From Hypericibacter terrae (GTDB taxonomy: Bacteria > Pseudomonadota > Alphaproteobacteria > Dongiales > Dongiaceae): a stretch of 64,000 nucleotides of DNA. The notes beneath the pieces are model-generated. The model was not told where the DNA came from, made no database searches, and was given only the letters and a program-made list of their open reading frames with translations. Where the stretch lies: assembly GCF_008728855.1 (NCBI RefSeq), contig NZ_CP042906.1, positions 4,515,570 through 4,579,569 of the forward strand, written 5' to 3'. A program made the translations under genes and the position numbers. Positions 53,148 to 63,300 of this stretch are shown here, one piece after another. The stretch's first letter is position 1; every line of letters begins with the position of its first letter.

Positions 53148-54077
53148 ATGTCCTCCTTGGCGAATGAACGGGTCGCTTATTTCAACGGGCGCGTCGTGCC
53201 CGAAAGCGACGTGCTGATCCCGTTTCGCGATCGCGGCTTCCTCGCCGGCGACGCCGCCTTCGACACGGCGCGCTCGTTCGGCCACAAGATCTTCCGTCTC
53301 AAGGAACATCTCGACCGCCTCTATCGCTCGCTGCGCTATCTCAAGATCGATCCGGGCCTCAGCCCCAAGGAAATGAGCGCGATCACCGAGGATGTGTTCG
53401 CGCGCAACACGCATCTCCTGGACAAGGACGACGATTACTGGGTCAGCCAGCGCATCTCGCGCGGCGTGCCGGCCGACGACCTCACGGTCAGCAGCGACGC
53501 GCGGCCGACGGTGATCGTCGAGTGCAAACCGCTGCCGCTGAAGCAGCGTGCGACACTGTTCCGCGACGGCATCGAGGTGGTGGTGCCCTCGGTCCGGCGC
53601 GCAGCCCCCGACATGCTGAGCCCGCGCGCCAAGACCCATAATTATCTCAACCTGACCATGGGCGATCTCGAGGCGCGCGAGCGCAACCCCAAAGGCTGGG
53701 CGATCCTGCTCGATGCCGACGGCAATATCGCCGAGGGCACCGGCAGCAATTTCTTCATGGTGCGGGACGGCATCGTGATGACGCCGCAATCGCGCTATGT
53801 GCTGCCCGGCGTCTCGCGCGCGGTCACGCTCGAGCTCGCGGCGAAGCTCAAGATCCCGCATCAGGAGCGCGACATCGATCTCTACGACGCCTACACGGCC
53901 GACGAGGCCTTCCTGACCTCGACCAGCCTCTGCATCTGCCCGGTGCGCAGCATCAATGGCCGTGCCGTGGCCGAGACCGCCATCCCGGGGCCTGTCACCC
54001 GGCAGCTCATCGACGCCTACGCCGGGTTGGTCGGCATGGATTTCGTCGGCCAATATCTGCGTCGCATCGAGCGCTGA
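53148..54077 (+). CDS. Class IV PLP aminotransferase (branched-chain/D-amino acid type)
   Basis: A 309-residue fold-type IV PLP enzyme. It opens VAYFNGRVVPESDVLIPFRD followed by GFLAGDAAFDTARSF. The catalytic lysine is in SPRAKTHNYLNLT near residue 165, the phosphate site is in AEGTGSNFF, and TSTSLCICPV is near the end. The family transfers amino groups of branched-chain or D-amino acids, or acts as a lyase; this member is not decisively one of them. A GGAG site precedes the ATG. It ends only 17 bp before the glycosyltransferase array and may be cotranscribed with it. Confidence 0.85.
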   Translation: MSSLANERVAYFNGRVVPESDVLIPFRDRGFLAGDAAFDTARSFGHKIFRLKEHLDRLYRSLRYLKIDPGLSPKEMSAITEDVFARNTHLLDKDDDYWVSQRISRGVPADDLTVSSDARPTVIVECKPLPLKQRATLFRDGIEVVVPSVRRAAPDMLSPRAKTHNYLNLTMGDLEARERNPKGWAILLDADGNIAEGTGSNFFMVRDGIVMTPQSRYVLPGVSRAVTLELAAKLKIPHQERDIDLYDAYTADEAFLTSTSLCICPVRSINGRAVAETAIPGPVTRQLIDAYAGLVGMDFVGQYLRRIER

Positions 54078-54094
54078 GAGCCCGTCCCGCCGCG

Positions 54095-55897
54095 GTGTCC
54101 GGCTCCGATCCCGAAATCCGCGCTGCCAGCGAGGCGCCCTCGATCGAGCAAGGTCTCGCGCTGCACCGTGCCGGACGATTCGAGGACGCGGCGCGCCTCT
54201 ACGAGACGCGGCTGGCGCACCTCGCCGACGACCCCGAGACCCTGCATCTCCTGGGGCTGATCAGGGAACAGCAGGGATCGTCCCAGGAGGCGGCGCGGCT
54301 GATCGGGCGCGCCTGCGCCCTGGCACCCAAGGTGGCGCTCTTCCGCGCCAATCTCGCCGTGGTGTTCCGCTCCGCCGGCCGCCCGGCCGACGCCGTCGAG
54401 GCCGCGGCCGCGGCGGTGGCGCTGCAGCCCGCCAACGCCGATTTCCATTTCACCCTCGCCACCATGCTGGAGAACGCCGGCCGGCTGCAGGAAGCCGAGG
54501 CGAACTATCGGACGGTGCTGGAGCGCCAACCCGATCATGTCGACGGCGCCTATAACCTCGCCCGCCTGCTGCACAAGCGCGAGGCGGTCGCCGAATCGGT
54601 CCCTTTCTATCGGCGCGCACTGGCGGTCCGTCCCGACTTCGTCAGCGCGCTGATGAATCTCGGCTCCGCGCTCGGCCGCCTCGGCGAGATCGACGAGGCG
54701 ACGCGGCTGCTGGCACGCGCCCAGGCCCTGGCCCCCGACGACCTCCAGGTGATCGCCCTGCAGGGACTGCTCGCGGTCGACCGCGGCGACCTGGCCGAAG
54801 CCGGGGCGATCCTCGACCGCTTGTCGCAAGCCCGCCTGGATGCGGGCCTGGCGCAACGGCTGGGCACGCTCGCCCGCAACAGCGGGCGCTTCGAGGAAGC
54901 CATCACCTATTTCGAGCGGCTGCACGCCATGGAACCGGCCAATGTCGACGCCAAGCTGTCGCTCTCGCTGATGCGCCTCACGCTCGGCCGCTTTGCCGAG
55001 GGTTGGCCGGAATACCGGTCACGCTGGTATATCGATCGCCATGCGAGTCTGGCACGGCGCTATCCGGTGCCGGTCTGGACGGGCGAGAATTTCGCCGGCC
55101 GGACGCTGCTGGTCTATCCCGAACAGGGTTTGGGCGACATCATCCAGTTCGCCCGCTATTTGCCGCTGGCCGCCGCCCGCGGCGGGCGGGTCCTGTTCGA
55201 ATGCCCGCCGGCCCTCGCCGGTTTGTTCCAGCCCTTTCACGAAGACATAACGATCGTCCCCCAAGGTTCGACGCTGCCTGGCTTCGATCTCGCCGTGCCT
55301 TTGCTGGACCTGCCGATCCTGTTCGAGACGACCTTGGCGACGATCCCGCCGAGGCTGCCGAACCTGGCGGCGAAGCCGGCGCTGATCGGACGCTGGGCGC
55401 CGCGATTGCAGGGACTGCCGGGCTTGCGCGTGGGACTCGTGTGGCGCGGCAATCCCGGATTCATCAACGATCGGAATCGCTCCATGGCGCTGGCGCAGTT
55501 GCGTCCCCTGATCGATGGCAGCGACGCCTCGTTCGTCTCCTTGCAGAAGGGGCCGGCGGTGGCCGAGATCGCGAAGAACGGCTGGCAGGATCGCATTCTC
55601 GATCTGGGGTCGGATCTGGGCGATTTCGCCGACACCGCGGCGGTCATGGCGGGGCTCGATCTGGTCGTCAGCGTCGACACCGCGGTCGCGCATCTGGCGG
55701 GCAGCCTCGATCGGCCGGTCTGGATCCTGATCCCCTTCGTGCCCGACTGGCGCTGGATGCTGGAACGCAGCGACACGCCCTGGTATCGCAGCGCGCGCCT
55801 CTTCCGCCAGACCAGCCCCGGCGACTGGAAGCCTCCGGTGAGCGAGATGCTGGCCGCGCTGCGGTCGCTGTCGGCACCTAAGGTGGCGGGACGATGA
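54095..55897 (+). CDS. TPR protein with C-terminal GT9-like (heptosyltransferase-fold) domain
   Basis: A 600-residue protein. Residues 1 to about 300 contain roughly eight tetratricopeptide repeats (for example HLLGLIREQQGSSQEAARLI and YNLARLLHKREAVAESVPFY). Residues 330-590 form a glycosyltransferase-like domain of the type found in TPR-GT9 proteins: VYPEQGLGDIIQFARYLPLA near 340, GLVWRGNPGF near 448, and the sugar-nucleotide region SVDTAVAHLAGSLDRPVWIL near 525. The start is a GTG at 54095. Its ATGA end overlaps the start of the next gene. It heads a run of four coupled TPR-transferase genes and may act on the same acceptor or glycan. Confidence 0.82.
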   Translation: MSGSDPEIRAASEAPSIEQGLALHRAGRFEDAARLYETRLAHLADDPETLHLLGLIREQQGSSQEAARLIGRACALAPKVALFRANLAVVFRSAGRPADAVEAAAAAVALQPANADFHFTLATMLENAGRLQEAEANYRTVLERQPDHVDGAYNLARLLHKREAVAESVPFYRRALAVRPDFVSALMNLGSALGRLGEIDEATRLLARAQALAPDDLQVIALQGLLAVDRGDLAEAGAILDRLSQARLDAGLAQRLGTLARNSGRFEEAITYFERLHAMEPANVDAKLSLSLMRLTLGRFAEGWPEYRSRWYIDRHASLARRYPVPVWTGENFAGRTLLVYPEQGLGDIIQFARYLPLAAARGGRVLFECPPALAGLFQPFHEDITIVPQGSTLPGFDLAVPLLDLPILFETTLATIPPRLPNLAAKPALIGRWAPRLQGLPGLRVGLVWRGNPGFINDRNRSMALAQLRPLIDGSDASFVSLQKGPAVAEIAKNGWQDRILDLGSDLGDFADTAAVMAGLDLVVSVDTAVAHLAGSLDRPVWILIPFVPDWRWMLERSDTPWYRSARLFRQTSPGDWKPPVSEMLAALRSLSAPKVAGR

Positions 55898-58269
55898 CCG
55901 AGCGTCCACCTCCGCCCGAGCGCAAGGCCGTCGGCGGCGATCCCTCCGCTCTGTTCGATTCCGCGGTGAAGGCCTTCTCCGAGGGCCGCGCCGCCGATGC
56001 CTGCCGGCAATGCAAGATTCTGCTGGAGATCGCGTCGGACAATCGCGACGTGCTGCATCTCTATGCGGCGGCGGCGGCCTCGAGCGGAGATACGGCCACC
56101 GCGATCGCCGCCAGTCAGCGCCTGATCAAGCTGGCGCCCGACCATGCCGAGGGACGGCGCAATCTGGGGGCGCTCCTCGCCAGCCAGAGGCGCCATGCCG
56201 AAGCGCGGGTCCATTTCGAGGCCGCGGCCAAGCTGGCACCCAACCATATCGGCGGCCGGCTGATGCTGGTGCGCAGCCTGCGGGCGCTGGACGCGCTGGC
56301 GGAAGCCCGGGCCGAAGCCGAAGCGGTCGCACAGCTGGCGCCCGACAATGCCGACGCGCAGTTCGCGCTCGGCAATCTGCGGCTGTCCGGCGGCGACCAT
56401 GACGGCGCGCTGCGCGCCTTCGCCCGCGCACTCGCCCTGCGCCCCGACCATCTCGACACGCTGGTCAATCTCGGCGTCGCCCTGCGCGCCAGCCACCGGA
56501 GCGACGAAGCCCGTCTCGCCCTGCAGCGCGCGCTGGCCCTGCAGCCCGGATTGTCGTCGGCGCATTTCAACCTGGGCACTCTGGCGCTCGATCGCGGCGC
56601 CTGCGAGGAGGCGATCCGGCATTACCGCCTGGCGCTTGAAGGCGGTGGCGATGCCGTCAGCCTGCATCGCAGCATCGGACTGGCCCAGCTGCTGCGCAAC
56701 GATCGCGACGCCGCCATCGCGTCGTTCAAGGCGTCGCTGGCCGTGGCCCCCGAAGATCCCGACACGCTGGTTGCGCTGGGCGACGTGTTGGCGCAGCTGA
56801 AAACCATGACCGAAGCGACCGATTGCTTCCGGCGCGCGCTGGTCGCGGCGCCGCGCCATCCGCAGGCGATCCCCCGTCTCTTCAATCAGGCGCTGCAATG
56901 CTGCGACTGGGACGAGGCGCAGCGGCTCAAGCCGACGGTCGATGCCTTGACCGACGAGGCGCTGGCCAAGGGCGAGGCGCCCGCCGAGGCGGCCTTCCTC
57001 AGTCTCGCGCATGCCGAGGATCCGGCCCGCAACCGCGCCATCGCGGAGGCCATGAGCCGGCAGGCGGCGCAACGGGCGGGCCCCAAGCTGGTCCTGCCGG
57101 CGCGGGCCCGCGACGGCGGGCGGCGCCTCAAGCTCGGTTATCTCTCGACCGATTTCCGCAATCATGCGGTCTCCCAGCTGCTGGTGCGCACGCTCGAGCT
57201 GCATGACCGGGCGCAGTTCAAGGTTTGGGCCTATTCGACCGGTGCGGAGGACCGCAGCGCCCTGCGCGAGCGGGTTCGCGACGGGGTCGACGCCTTCATC
57301 GACATCCGCGACCATGATCACCGCGCGGCGGCCGAACGGATCGCCGCGGACGAGGTCGATATCCTGATCGACCTGACCCTGCACACCACGGGCGCAAGGC
57401 TGGAGATCTCGGCCCTGCGTCCGGCCCCGATCCAGATGGGATGGCTGGGTTACCCGGGCAGCAGCGGCGCCGACTTCTTCGATTACCTGCTGACCGACAA
57501 GATCGTCACGCCGCCCGACCAGGCCCCCTATTACAGCGAGCAGCTGGCCTATCTGCCCGAGACCTTCCAGCCCAACGACGACCGGCAGCCGGTCGCGCCC
57601 GGAATCTCGAAGCGCGCGGAATATGGCCTGCCCGAGACCGGCTTCGTCTTCTGCTCCTTCAACCAGCCCTACAAAATCGAGCCGGTCCTGTTCGACATCT
57701 GGATGGGCCTGTTGCGCGACCTGCCGGACTCCGTGTTGTGGCTCCATCGCAACAACGAGGTGGCGCCGGTCAATCTGCGGCGCGAAGCGGCGAAGCGGGG
57801 CGTGGCACCGGAGCGCCTCGTCTTCGCGGACCGGCCGGAGAAGCCGGTCCATCTGCGCCGCCTGGGCCTCGCCGACCTCGCCCTCGATACGCGCCTCTAC
57901 AACGGACACACCACCACCAGCGACGCGCTCTGGGCGAAGCTGCCGGTCCTCACGCTGCTGGGGAGCCAATATGCCTCGCGCGTCTCCGCCAGCGTGCTGA
58001 CCGCGATCGGCATGCCCGATCTGGTGGCGACGAGCCTCGAGGGCTATCGCAACATCGCGCTCCGGCTGGCGCGCGATCCGGCGGCACTCGCCAACGTCAA
58101 GGCGCGCCTGGCGCGCAACCGGACCACCCTGCCGCTGTTCGACAGCCCCCGCTTCACGCGCAATCTCGAAGCGGTCTATCACGCCGCCTGGGCGCGCCAT
58201 GAGCTGGGCCTGGCCCCGGCGCTGATCGAAATCGCCGTGCCGGCCCCCGGGGCGCGCCGCGATGGCTAG
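55894..58269 (+). CDS. TPR / SPINDLY-type O-linked GlcNAc transferase-like protein (GT41)
   Basis: A 791-residue protein with about ten TPRs (residues 10-370), then the family motif CCDWDEAQRLKP, then a GT41 catalytic domain. Residues matching those needed by human OGT are all present: His424 in LSTDFRNHAVSQ, Lys594 in FNQPYKIEP, Lys650 before the VHLRR segment, and His672-Thr in NGHTTTSDALW. It should therefore be active. GT41 enzymes add GlcNAc or a related sugar to Ser/Thr of proteins bound by the TPR superhelix. Bacterial examples modify flagellins or adhesins. It overlaps both neighbours (ATGA at the start, eight bases at the end). Confidence 0.87.
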   Translation: MTERPPPPERKAVGGDPSALFDSAVKAFSEGRAADACRQCKILLEIASDNRDVLHLYAAAAASSGDTATAIAASQRLIKLAPDHAEGRRNLGALLASQRRHAEARVHFEAAAKLAPNHIGGRLMLVRSLRALDALAEARAEAEAVAQLAPDNADAQFALGNLRLSGGDHDGALRAFARALALRPDHLDTLVNLGVALRASHRSDEARLALQRALALQPGLSSAHFNLGTLALDRGACEEAIRHYRLALEGGGDAVSLHRSIGLAQLLRNDRDAAIASFKASLAVAPEDPDTLVALGDVLAQLKTMTEATDCFRRALVAAPRHPQAIPRLFNQALQCCDWDEAQRLKPTVDALTDEALAKGEAPAEAAFLSLAHAEDPARNRAIAEAMSRQAAQRAGPKLVLPARARDGGRRLKLGYLSTDFRNHAVSQLLVRTLELHDRAQFKVWAYSTGAEDRSALRERVRDGVDAFIDIRDHDHRAAAERIAADEVDILIDLTLHTTGARLEISALRPAPIQMGWLGYPGSSGADFFDYLLTDKIVTPPDQAPYYSEQLAYLPETFQPNDDRQPVAPGISKRAEYGLPETGFVFCSFNQPYKIEPVLFDIWMGLLRDLPDSVLWLHRNNEVAPVNLRREAAKRGVAPERLVFADRPEKPVHLRRLGLADLALDTRLYNGHTTTSDALWAKLPVLTLLGSQYASRVSASVLTAIGMPDLVATSLEGYRNIALRLARDPAALANVKARLARNRTTLPLFDSPRFTRNLEAVYHAAWARHELGLAPALIEIAVPAPGARRDG

Positions 58270-60334
58270 CTCGAAATCTCGCGGCGCGCCGCCGCCGCGG
58301 AAAGCCGCCGGAACCAGCGGCGGCGTTCTTGCCCGCGCGATCGAGGCCTTTCGCGCCGGCAAGCTCGCTGACGCCCGCTCGCTGTGCGAGACGATCCGGC
58401 CGGACGCCCCCGATGCGATCGAAGCCTGGCATCTCCTCGGCGTGATCGCCGCGGGCCAAGGCGATCTCGACGGTGCCGTCGCCGCCGAGCGTCGCGTGCT
58501 CGGACGCAGGCCCGATCATGCCGAGGCGCAGCGCAATCTGGGCGCCGTCCTCGCGCGGCAGGGACGCCTCGCCGAGGCGCTCCCGTGGCTCGAAGGCGCG
58601 GTCGCGCGAAATCCCGATCTGCCGGACGCGCTGCTCAACCTGGCCTCGGCCCTGCGCGAGCTAGGCCGGCCGGCCGAAGCCCTGGTCGCGGTCGACCGGG
58701 TCCTGCAACGCAATCCCGATCATGCCGAGGGCTGGCGTCAGCGGGGGATTGTGCTCAGCCAGCTCGATCGCAGGCCCGAGGCCATCCTCGCCTTCGAACG
58801 CTCGCTTCGCCTCGCGCCCCAGGCCGCCGTCTTCGGCGAACTTTCCGGCGTGCTGCGGATGGAGGGCCGGCTCGACGACGCGATGACTGCCGCCCGACAG
58901 GCCCTGGCGCTCGACCCGAAGGACGAAGGGGCCGCCGCGCGATTGCTCCATCTCTTCGACCAGGCCTGCGACTGGGCGGAAGCCGCGCGGCTCCGGCCTC
59001 ATGTGCGTCGGCAGACGGTGAAGGCCCTGGCGCAAGGCCGCAGACCGGCCGAGACGCCCCTCGCCATCCTGACCTATGAAGAAGATCCCCAGGCCGCCCT
59101 GGTGCTCGCCGCCGCCCATGCGCGCGCGGCCCAGCGCCGCGCCGGACCGCCGCTGGCCCGGGCCCCGCGCGCCGCAAGATCGGACGAGCGCATCCGTCTC
59201 GGCTATCTCTCGGCCGATTTCTGCGAACATGCCGTGTCGCAGCTGCTGGTGCGCACGCTGGAGCTGCATGATCGCCGGCAGTTCGCGACCACGGCATACT
59301 CGACCGGCTCCGACGATCGCAGCGCGCTGCGCCGGCGGGTCATGGCGGCGGTGGACGAGTTCGTCGATATCCGCGACATGGATCATCGCGCCTCGGCCGA
59401 GCGCATCGCGCGGGACGGAATCGACATCCTGATCGACCTCACGCTGCACACGGCGGGCCACCGGCTCGAGATCCCGGCGCTGCGGCCCGCGCCCCTGCAG
59501 GTCGGATGGCTGGGATTCCCCGGCAGCAGCGGCGCCGATTACTTCGACTATCTCCTGACCGACCGCATCGTGAGCCCGCCCGACCAGGCCGCTCTCTATA
59601 GCGAGCAGCTGGCTTATCTGCCCGAGACCTTCCAGCCCAATGACGATCGCCAGCCGATTGCGGCCGGATCGGCCAACCGTGCCGACTATGGGCTGCCCGA
59701 GACCGGCTTCGTCTTCTGCTCCTTCAACCAGGGCTACAAGTTCGAGCCGGTGCTGTTCGATCTCTGGATGGGCCTGCTGCGCGAGATCCACGGATCGGTG
59801 CTCTGGCTGCATCGCCTCAATGCGCTGGCGCCGGCCGCCCTGCAGCGCGAAGCGGCAACCCGCGGCGTGGCGCCGGAGCGCCTGATCTTCGCGGACCGGC
59901 CGGAGAAGCCGGTCCATTTGCGCCGGCTCGGCCTGGCCGATCTCGCGCTCGACACGCGAATCTATAACGGCCACACCACCAGCAGCGATGCGCTCTGGGC
60001 GGGGCTGCCCGTGCTGACCTTGCGGGGCCGGCATTACCCGGCGCGGGTAACGGCCAGCGTGCTCCAGGCCATCGGCCTGCCCGAACTGGTCGCCGGCGAT
60101 CTGGAGCAGTATCGCGAGATCGCGCTCACGCTTGCCCGCAATCCCGCAGCGCTGGCGGCATTGAAGGCAAAGCTCGCGCACAACTGCCGCACCGAGCCCT
60201 TGTTCGACAGCCCGCGCTTCACGCGCCATCTCGAAGCGGTCTATCGCGCCCTGTGGCAACGCCATCGGTCGGGCCTCGCGCCCGCCTTGATCGATCCGGG
60301 CCCGATGAAGCCGGAGGCGGCGCCCCATGGCTGA
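58262..60334 (+). CDS. TPR / SPINDLY-type O-linked GlcNAc transferase-like protein (GT41), second copy
   Basis: A 690-residue paralogue of the preceding gene with a shorter TPR section (about six repeats, residues 20-240). The linker motif is QACDWAEAARLRPH. The catalytic domain is very similar to the previous protein over long runs, and is complete: His323 in LSADFCEHAVSQ, Lys493 in FNQGYKFEP, His571-Thr in NGHTTSSDALW. Conserved acceptor-side segment PETFQPNDDRQP is shared with the first copy, whereas the TPR parts differ, as expected if each copy selects a different protein substrate. The start overlaps the previous stop by eight bases (ATGGCTAG). Confidence 0.87.
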   Translation: MASSKSRGAPPPRKAAGTSGGVLARAIEAFRAGKLADARSLCETIRPDAPDAIEAWHLLGVIAAGQGDLDGAVAAERRVLGRRPDHAEAQRNLGAVLARQGRLAEALPWLEGAVARNPDLPDALLNLASALRELGRPAEALVAVDRVLQRNPDHAEGWRQRGIVLSQLDRRPEAILAFERSLRLAPQAAVFGELSGVLRMEGRLDDAMTAARQALALDPKDEGAAARLLHLFDQACDWAEAARLRPHVRRQTVKALAQGRRPAETPLAILTYEEDPQAALVLAAAHARAAQRRAGPPLARAPRAARSDERIRLGYLSADFCEHAVSQLLVRTLELHDRRQFATTAYSTGSDDRSALRRRVMAAVDEFVDIRDMDHRASAERIARDGIDILIDLTLHTAGHRLEIPALRPAPLQVGWLGFPGSSGADYFDYLLTDRIVSPPDQAALYSEQLAYLPETFQPNDDRQPIAAGSANRADYGLPETGFVFCSFNQGYKFEPVLFDLWMGLLREIHGSVLWLHRLNALAPAALQREAATRGVAPERLIFADRPEKPVHLRRLGLADLALDTRIYNGHTTSSDALWAGLPVLTLRGRHYPARVTASVLQAIGLPELVAGDLEQYREIALTLARNPAALAALKAKLAHNCRTEPLFDSPRFTRHLEAVYRALWQRHRSGLAPALIDPGPMKPEAAPHG

Positions 60335-63300
60335 AATCGAGCGCCCGGCGGGCGCGGCCGCGAAGCCGGGCGACAGCCCGGCCCTGGCCGCAGCGGTTGC
60401 CGCCTTTCAGGCGGGGAAGCGCGCCGAGGCCAAGGCGATCTGCGAAGCGATCCTGGAGAAGACGCCCGACGACATCGAGGCGCTGCATCTCGCGAGCGTC
60501 ATGGCGGCGGGCCGCGGCGATGTCGAGGTCGCGGTGGCGATGGCGCGCCGTGTCGTCGCGCTCAATCCCAATCACGACGAGGCGCAGCATAATCTGGGCT
60601 CGCTGCTGGCGGCCCAGGGCCGTCTCGCCGAGGCCCTGCCGGCGCTGGAACGCGCCGCCGCGCGCAATCCGTTCGGCCCGACCACCATCCTCAATTTCGC
60701 CTCGGCCCTGCGCGAGCTCGGGCGCCATGAGGAGGCCGTCAGCGCGATCGACCGCCTGCTGCAGCGCAATCCCGATCACGCCGATGCGCTGCGCCAGAAG
60801 GCGCTGGTGCTGCTGGCCCTGGCGCGGGTTCCCTCGGCGGTCGCACTCCTCAAGCGATCGGCCGAGCTCGAGCCCAAATCCCTGACCTTCAGCGATCTCG
60901 CCGGGGCCTACTGGTTGAAGGGAGAGCTCACCAACGCCCTGGCGGCGGGACGCGAAGCGCGACGGCTCGAGCCCGGCAACGACATGGTAGCGGCGCGCAT
61001 TCTGCATCAGATGGACCAGGCCTGCGACTGGCGCGAGCTGGGCCCCTTGCGCCGGCAGGTCCAGCGCCAGCGCGCGACCGCCTTGATGACGGGGCGCAAT
61101 TTCTACGAGGCGCCCTTTTCCCTGATCGGCTATGACGACGATTCCGGCGCCGCGCTTCGCATCTCGGCGTCGCTGGCGCGCGCCGCCGAGCGCCGTGCCG
61201 GCGCGCCGCTCGTCCTGACGCGACCGCCGCGCCGCGAGGGACCGATCACGGTCGGCTATCTGTCGCGCGATTTCCGCGATCATGCGGTGGCCCAGCTCAT
61301 GGTCCGCTGCCTTGAGCGTCATGACCGGCAGGCCGTCCGGGTCCATGCCTATGCCTACGGCTCCGAGGACACGAGCGCGATGCGCGAGCGCATCCGCCAG
61401 GCCGCGGACGCCTTCATCGATGTCAGCGCCCTGGATCATCGCCGCGCCGCGGAGCGGATCGTCGCCGACGAGGTCGATATCCTGGTCGATCTGACCGGGC
61501 ACACCTCCTGGACGCGCCTGGAGATTCCGGCGCTGCGTCCGGCGCCGATCCAGGCCGCCTGGCTGGGCTTTCCCGGCACGCTGGGCAGCCGCTATCACGA
61601 CTATGCGCTGGTCGACCGCACCGTGGCGCCGCCGGCCGACGCGCGCTATTTCAGCGAGCATCTGGTGTGGCTGCCGGACAGCTACCAGCCGAACGACGAT
61701 GCGCGCGCGATCGGGACGGAGCCGGCTTCGCGCAGCGTCGTCGGCCTGCCTGACGACGCCTTCGTCTTCTGCTCCTTCAACCAGGGCTTCAAGATCGAGC
61801 CGGTCATGTTCGGCCTTTGGATGGAGATCCTGACGGCGCTGCCGCGGGCCCGCCTCTGGCTCTGGCAGCCGAACGATATCATCGAGGAGAATCTCCGGCG
61901 CGAAGCCGGGGCCCGCGGCGTCGATCCGGCGCGGCTGCATTTCGGGGCGCGGCTGCCCAAGGAGCAGCATCTGCGCCGGCTGCAACTGGCCGACCTGGCG
62001 CTCGACACGCGCATCTATAACGGCCACACCACCACCAGCGATGCGCTCTGGGCCGGATTGCCGGTCGTCGCGCTCGGGGGCCGGCATTTCGCCAGCCGCG
62101 TTTCGGCCAGCCTGCTGCGCGCCATCGGCCTGCCCGAGCTGGTGACGAGCAGCCTCGCCGGTTATCGCGAGCTGGCGCTGCGCCTGGCGCGCGATCCGGG
62201 CCGGCTCGCGGCCCTGCGCAGCAAGCTCGCGACCTGTCGCTCGACGATGCCGCTTTTCGACAGCCAGCGCTTTGCCCGCGGTCTCGAGGGCGCCTATGGC
62301 GCGATGATGGAGCGCCATCGCCGCGGCCTGCGGCCGGCCGCTATCGCCGTGACCATCGGCGAGGACGGCAAGGCCGGCGCCCGCTTCGACGAAGGTGCGA
62401 TCCCGGCGCGCACCGCCGACGCGCTCGATCTCGTCGCCAAGGCGGCACCCCTTTATCAATCGCGGCGCTACGACCAGGCGATCGCCGCGTTGGACCAGGC
62501 GCTGGTCTGCGATCCGACCTTCGTCGAGGCCCGGCTGCAGCGCGGCGTGGTCCAGGCCGCCAAGGGGGACCGCGCGGCGGCGCTCGAAAGCTTCGAGGCA
62601 GCGCGCGCCGAACGGCCCGATCATCCGGCGATCGCGGCGAGGCTGGGGGCGCTCCTGATCGATCTCGAACGCGAGGACGAGGCCGAGCGTCTGCTCGATG
62701 CCGCGATCGAGCGCGACCCCAACGATATCGACGCGCTGGTCGAGCGCTCGCGCCTCTCACGCCAGAAGGGCCTGCTGGCCGAGTCACTCGTCTTTGCGGA
62801 TCGGGCGCTCGCCCTCAATCCCGATTATCCGCCGGCCCTCACCGCCCGCGGCGGGGCGCTGATGCCGCTGGGACGCGCCGCCGAGGCCGTGGCGCCGCTG
62901 CAGGCCGCCATCGAGCGCGACCCCGCCCAGCGCGATGCGCATCGGCTGCTCGGCAACATCATGCGGTCGGAACGCAAGACGTCGCTGGCGATCGAATATT
63001 ACCGCCGCGCGCTCGCGGTCGATCCCAACGACGAGACCACGACCGCCGCCTACGCGCTCGAGCTGGCCTATATGGCCGACTGGGACCGGCTCGGCGAGAT
63101 CAAGGCGCGATTGCGCGCGCAAGTGACCCGCGCCCTGGCGAAAGGCCAGCGCCTCGGCATCACGCCTTTTGCGATCCTTGCCTTCGCCGAGGAACCCGAG
63201 ATCTGCGCCGCCGTCGCGCGTTCCTGGGCGGAGGCAATGGAACGGCGCATGGCGCCCTACAAGCAGAAATTCCCCGCCGTCGCGCGGCCCGGGCCCGAGG

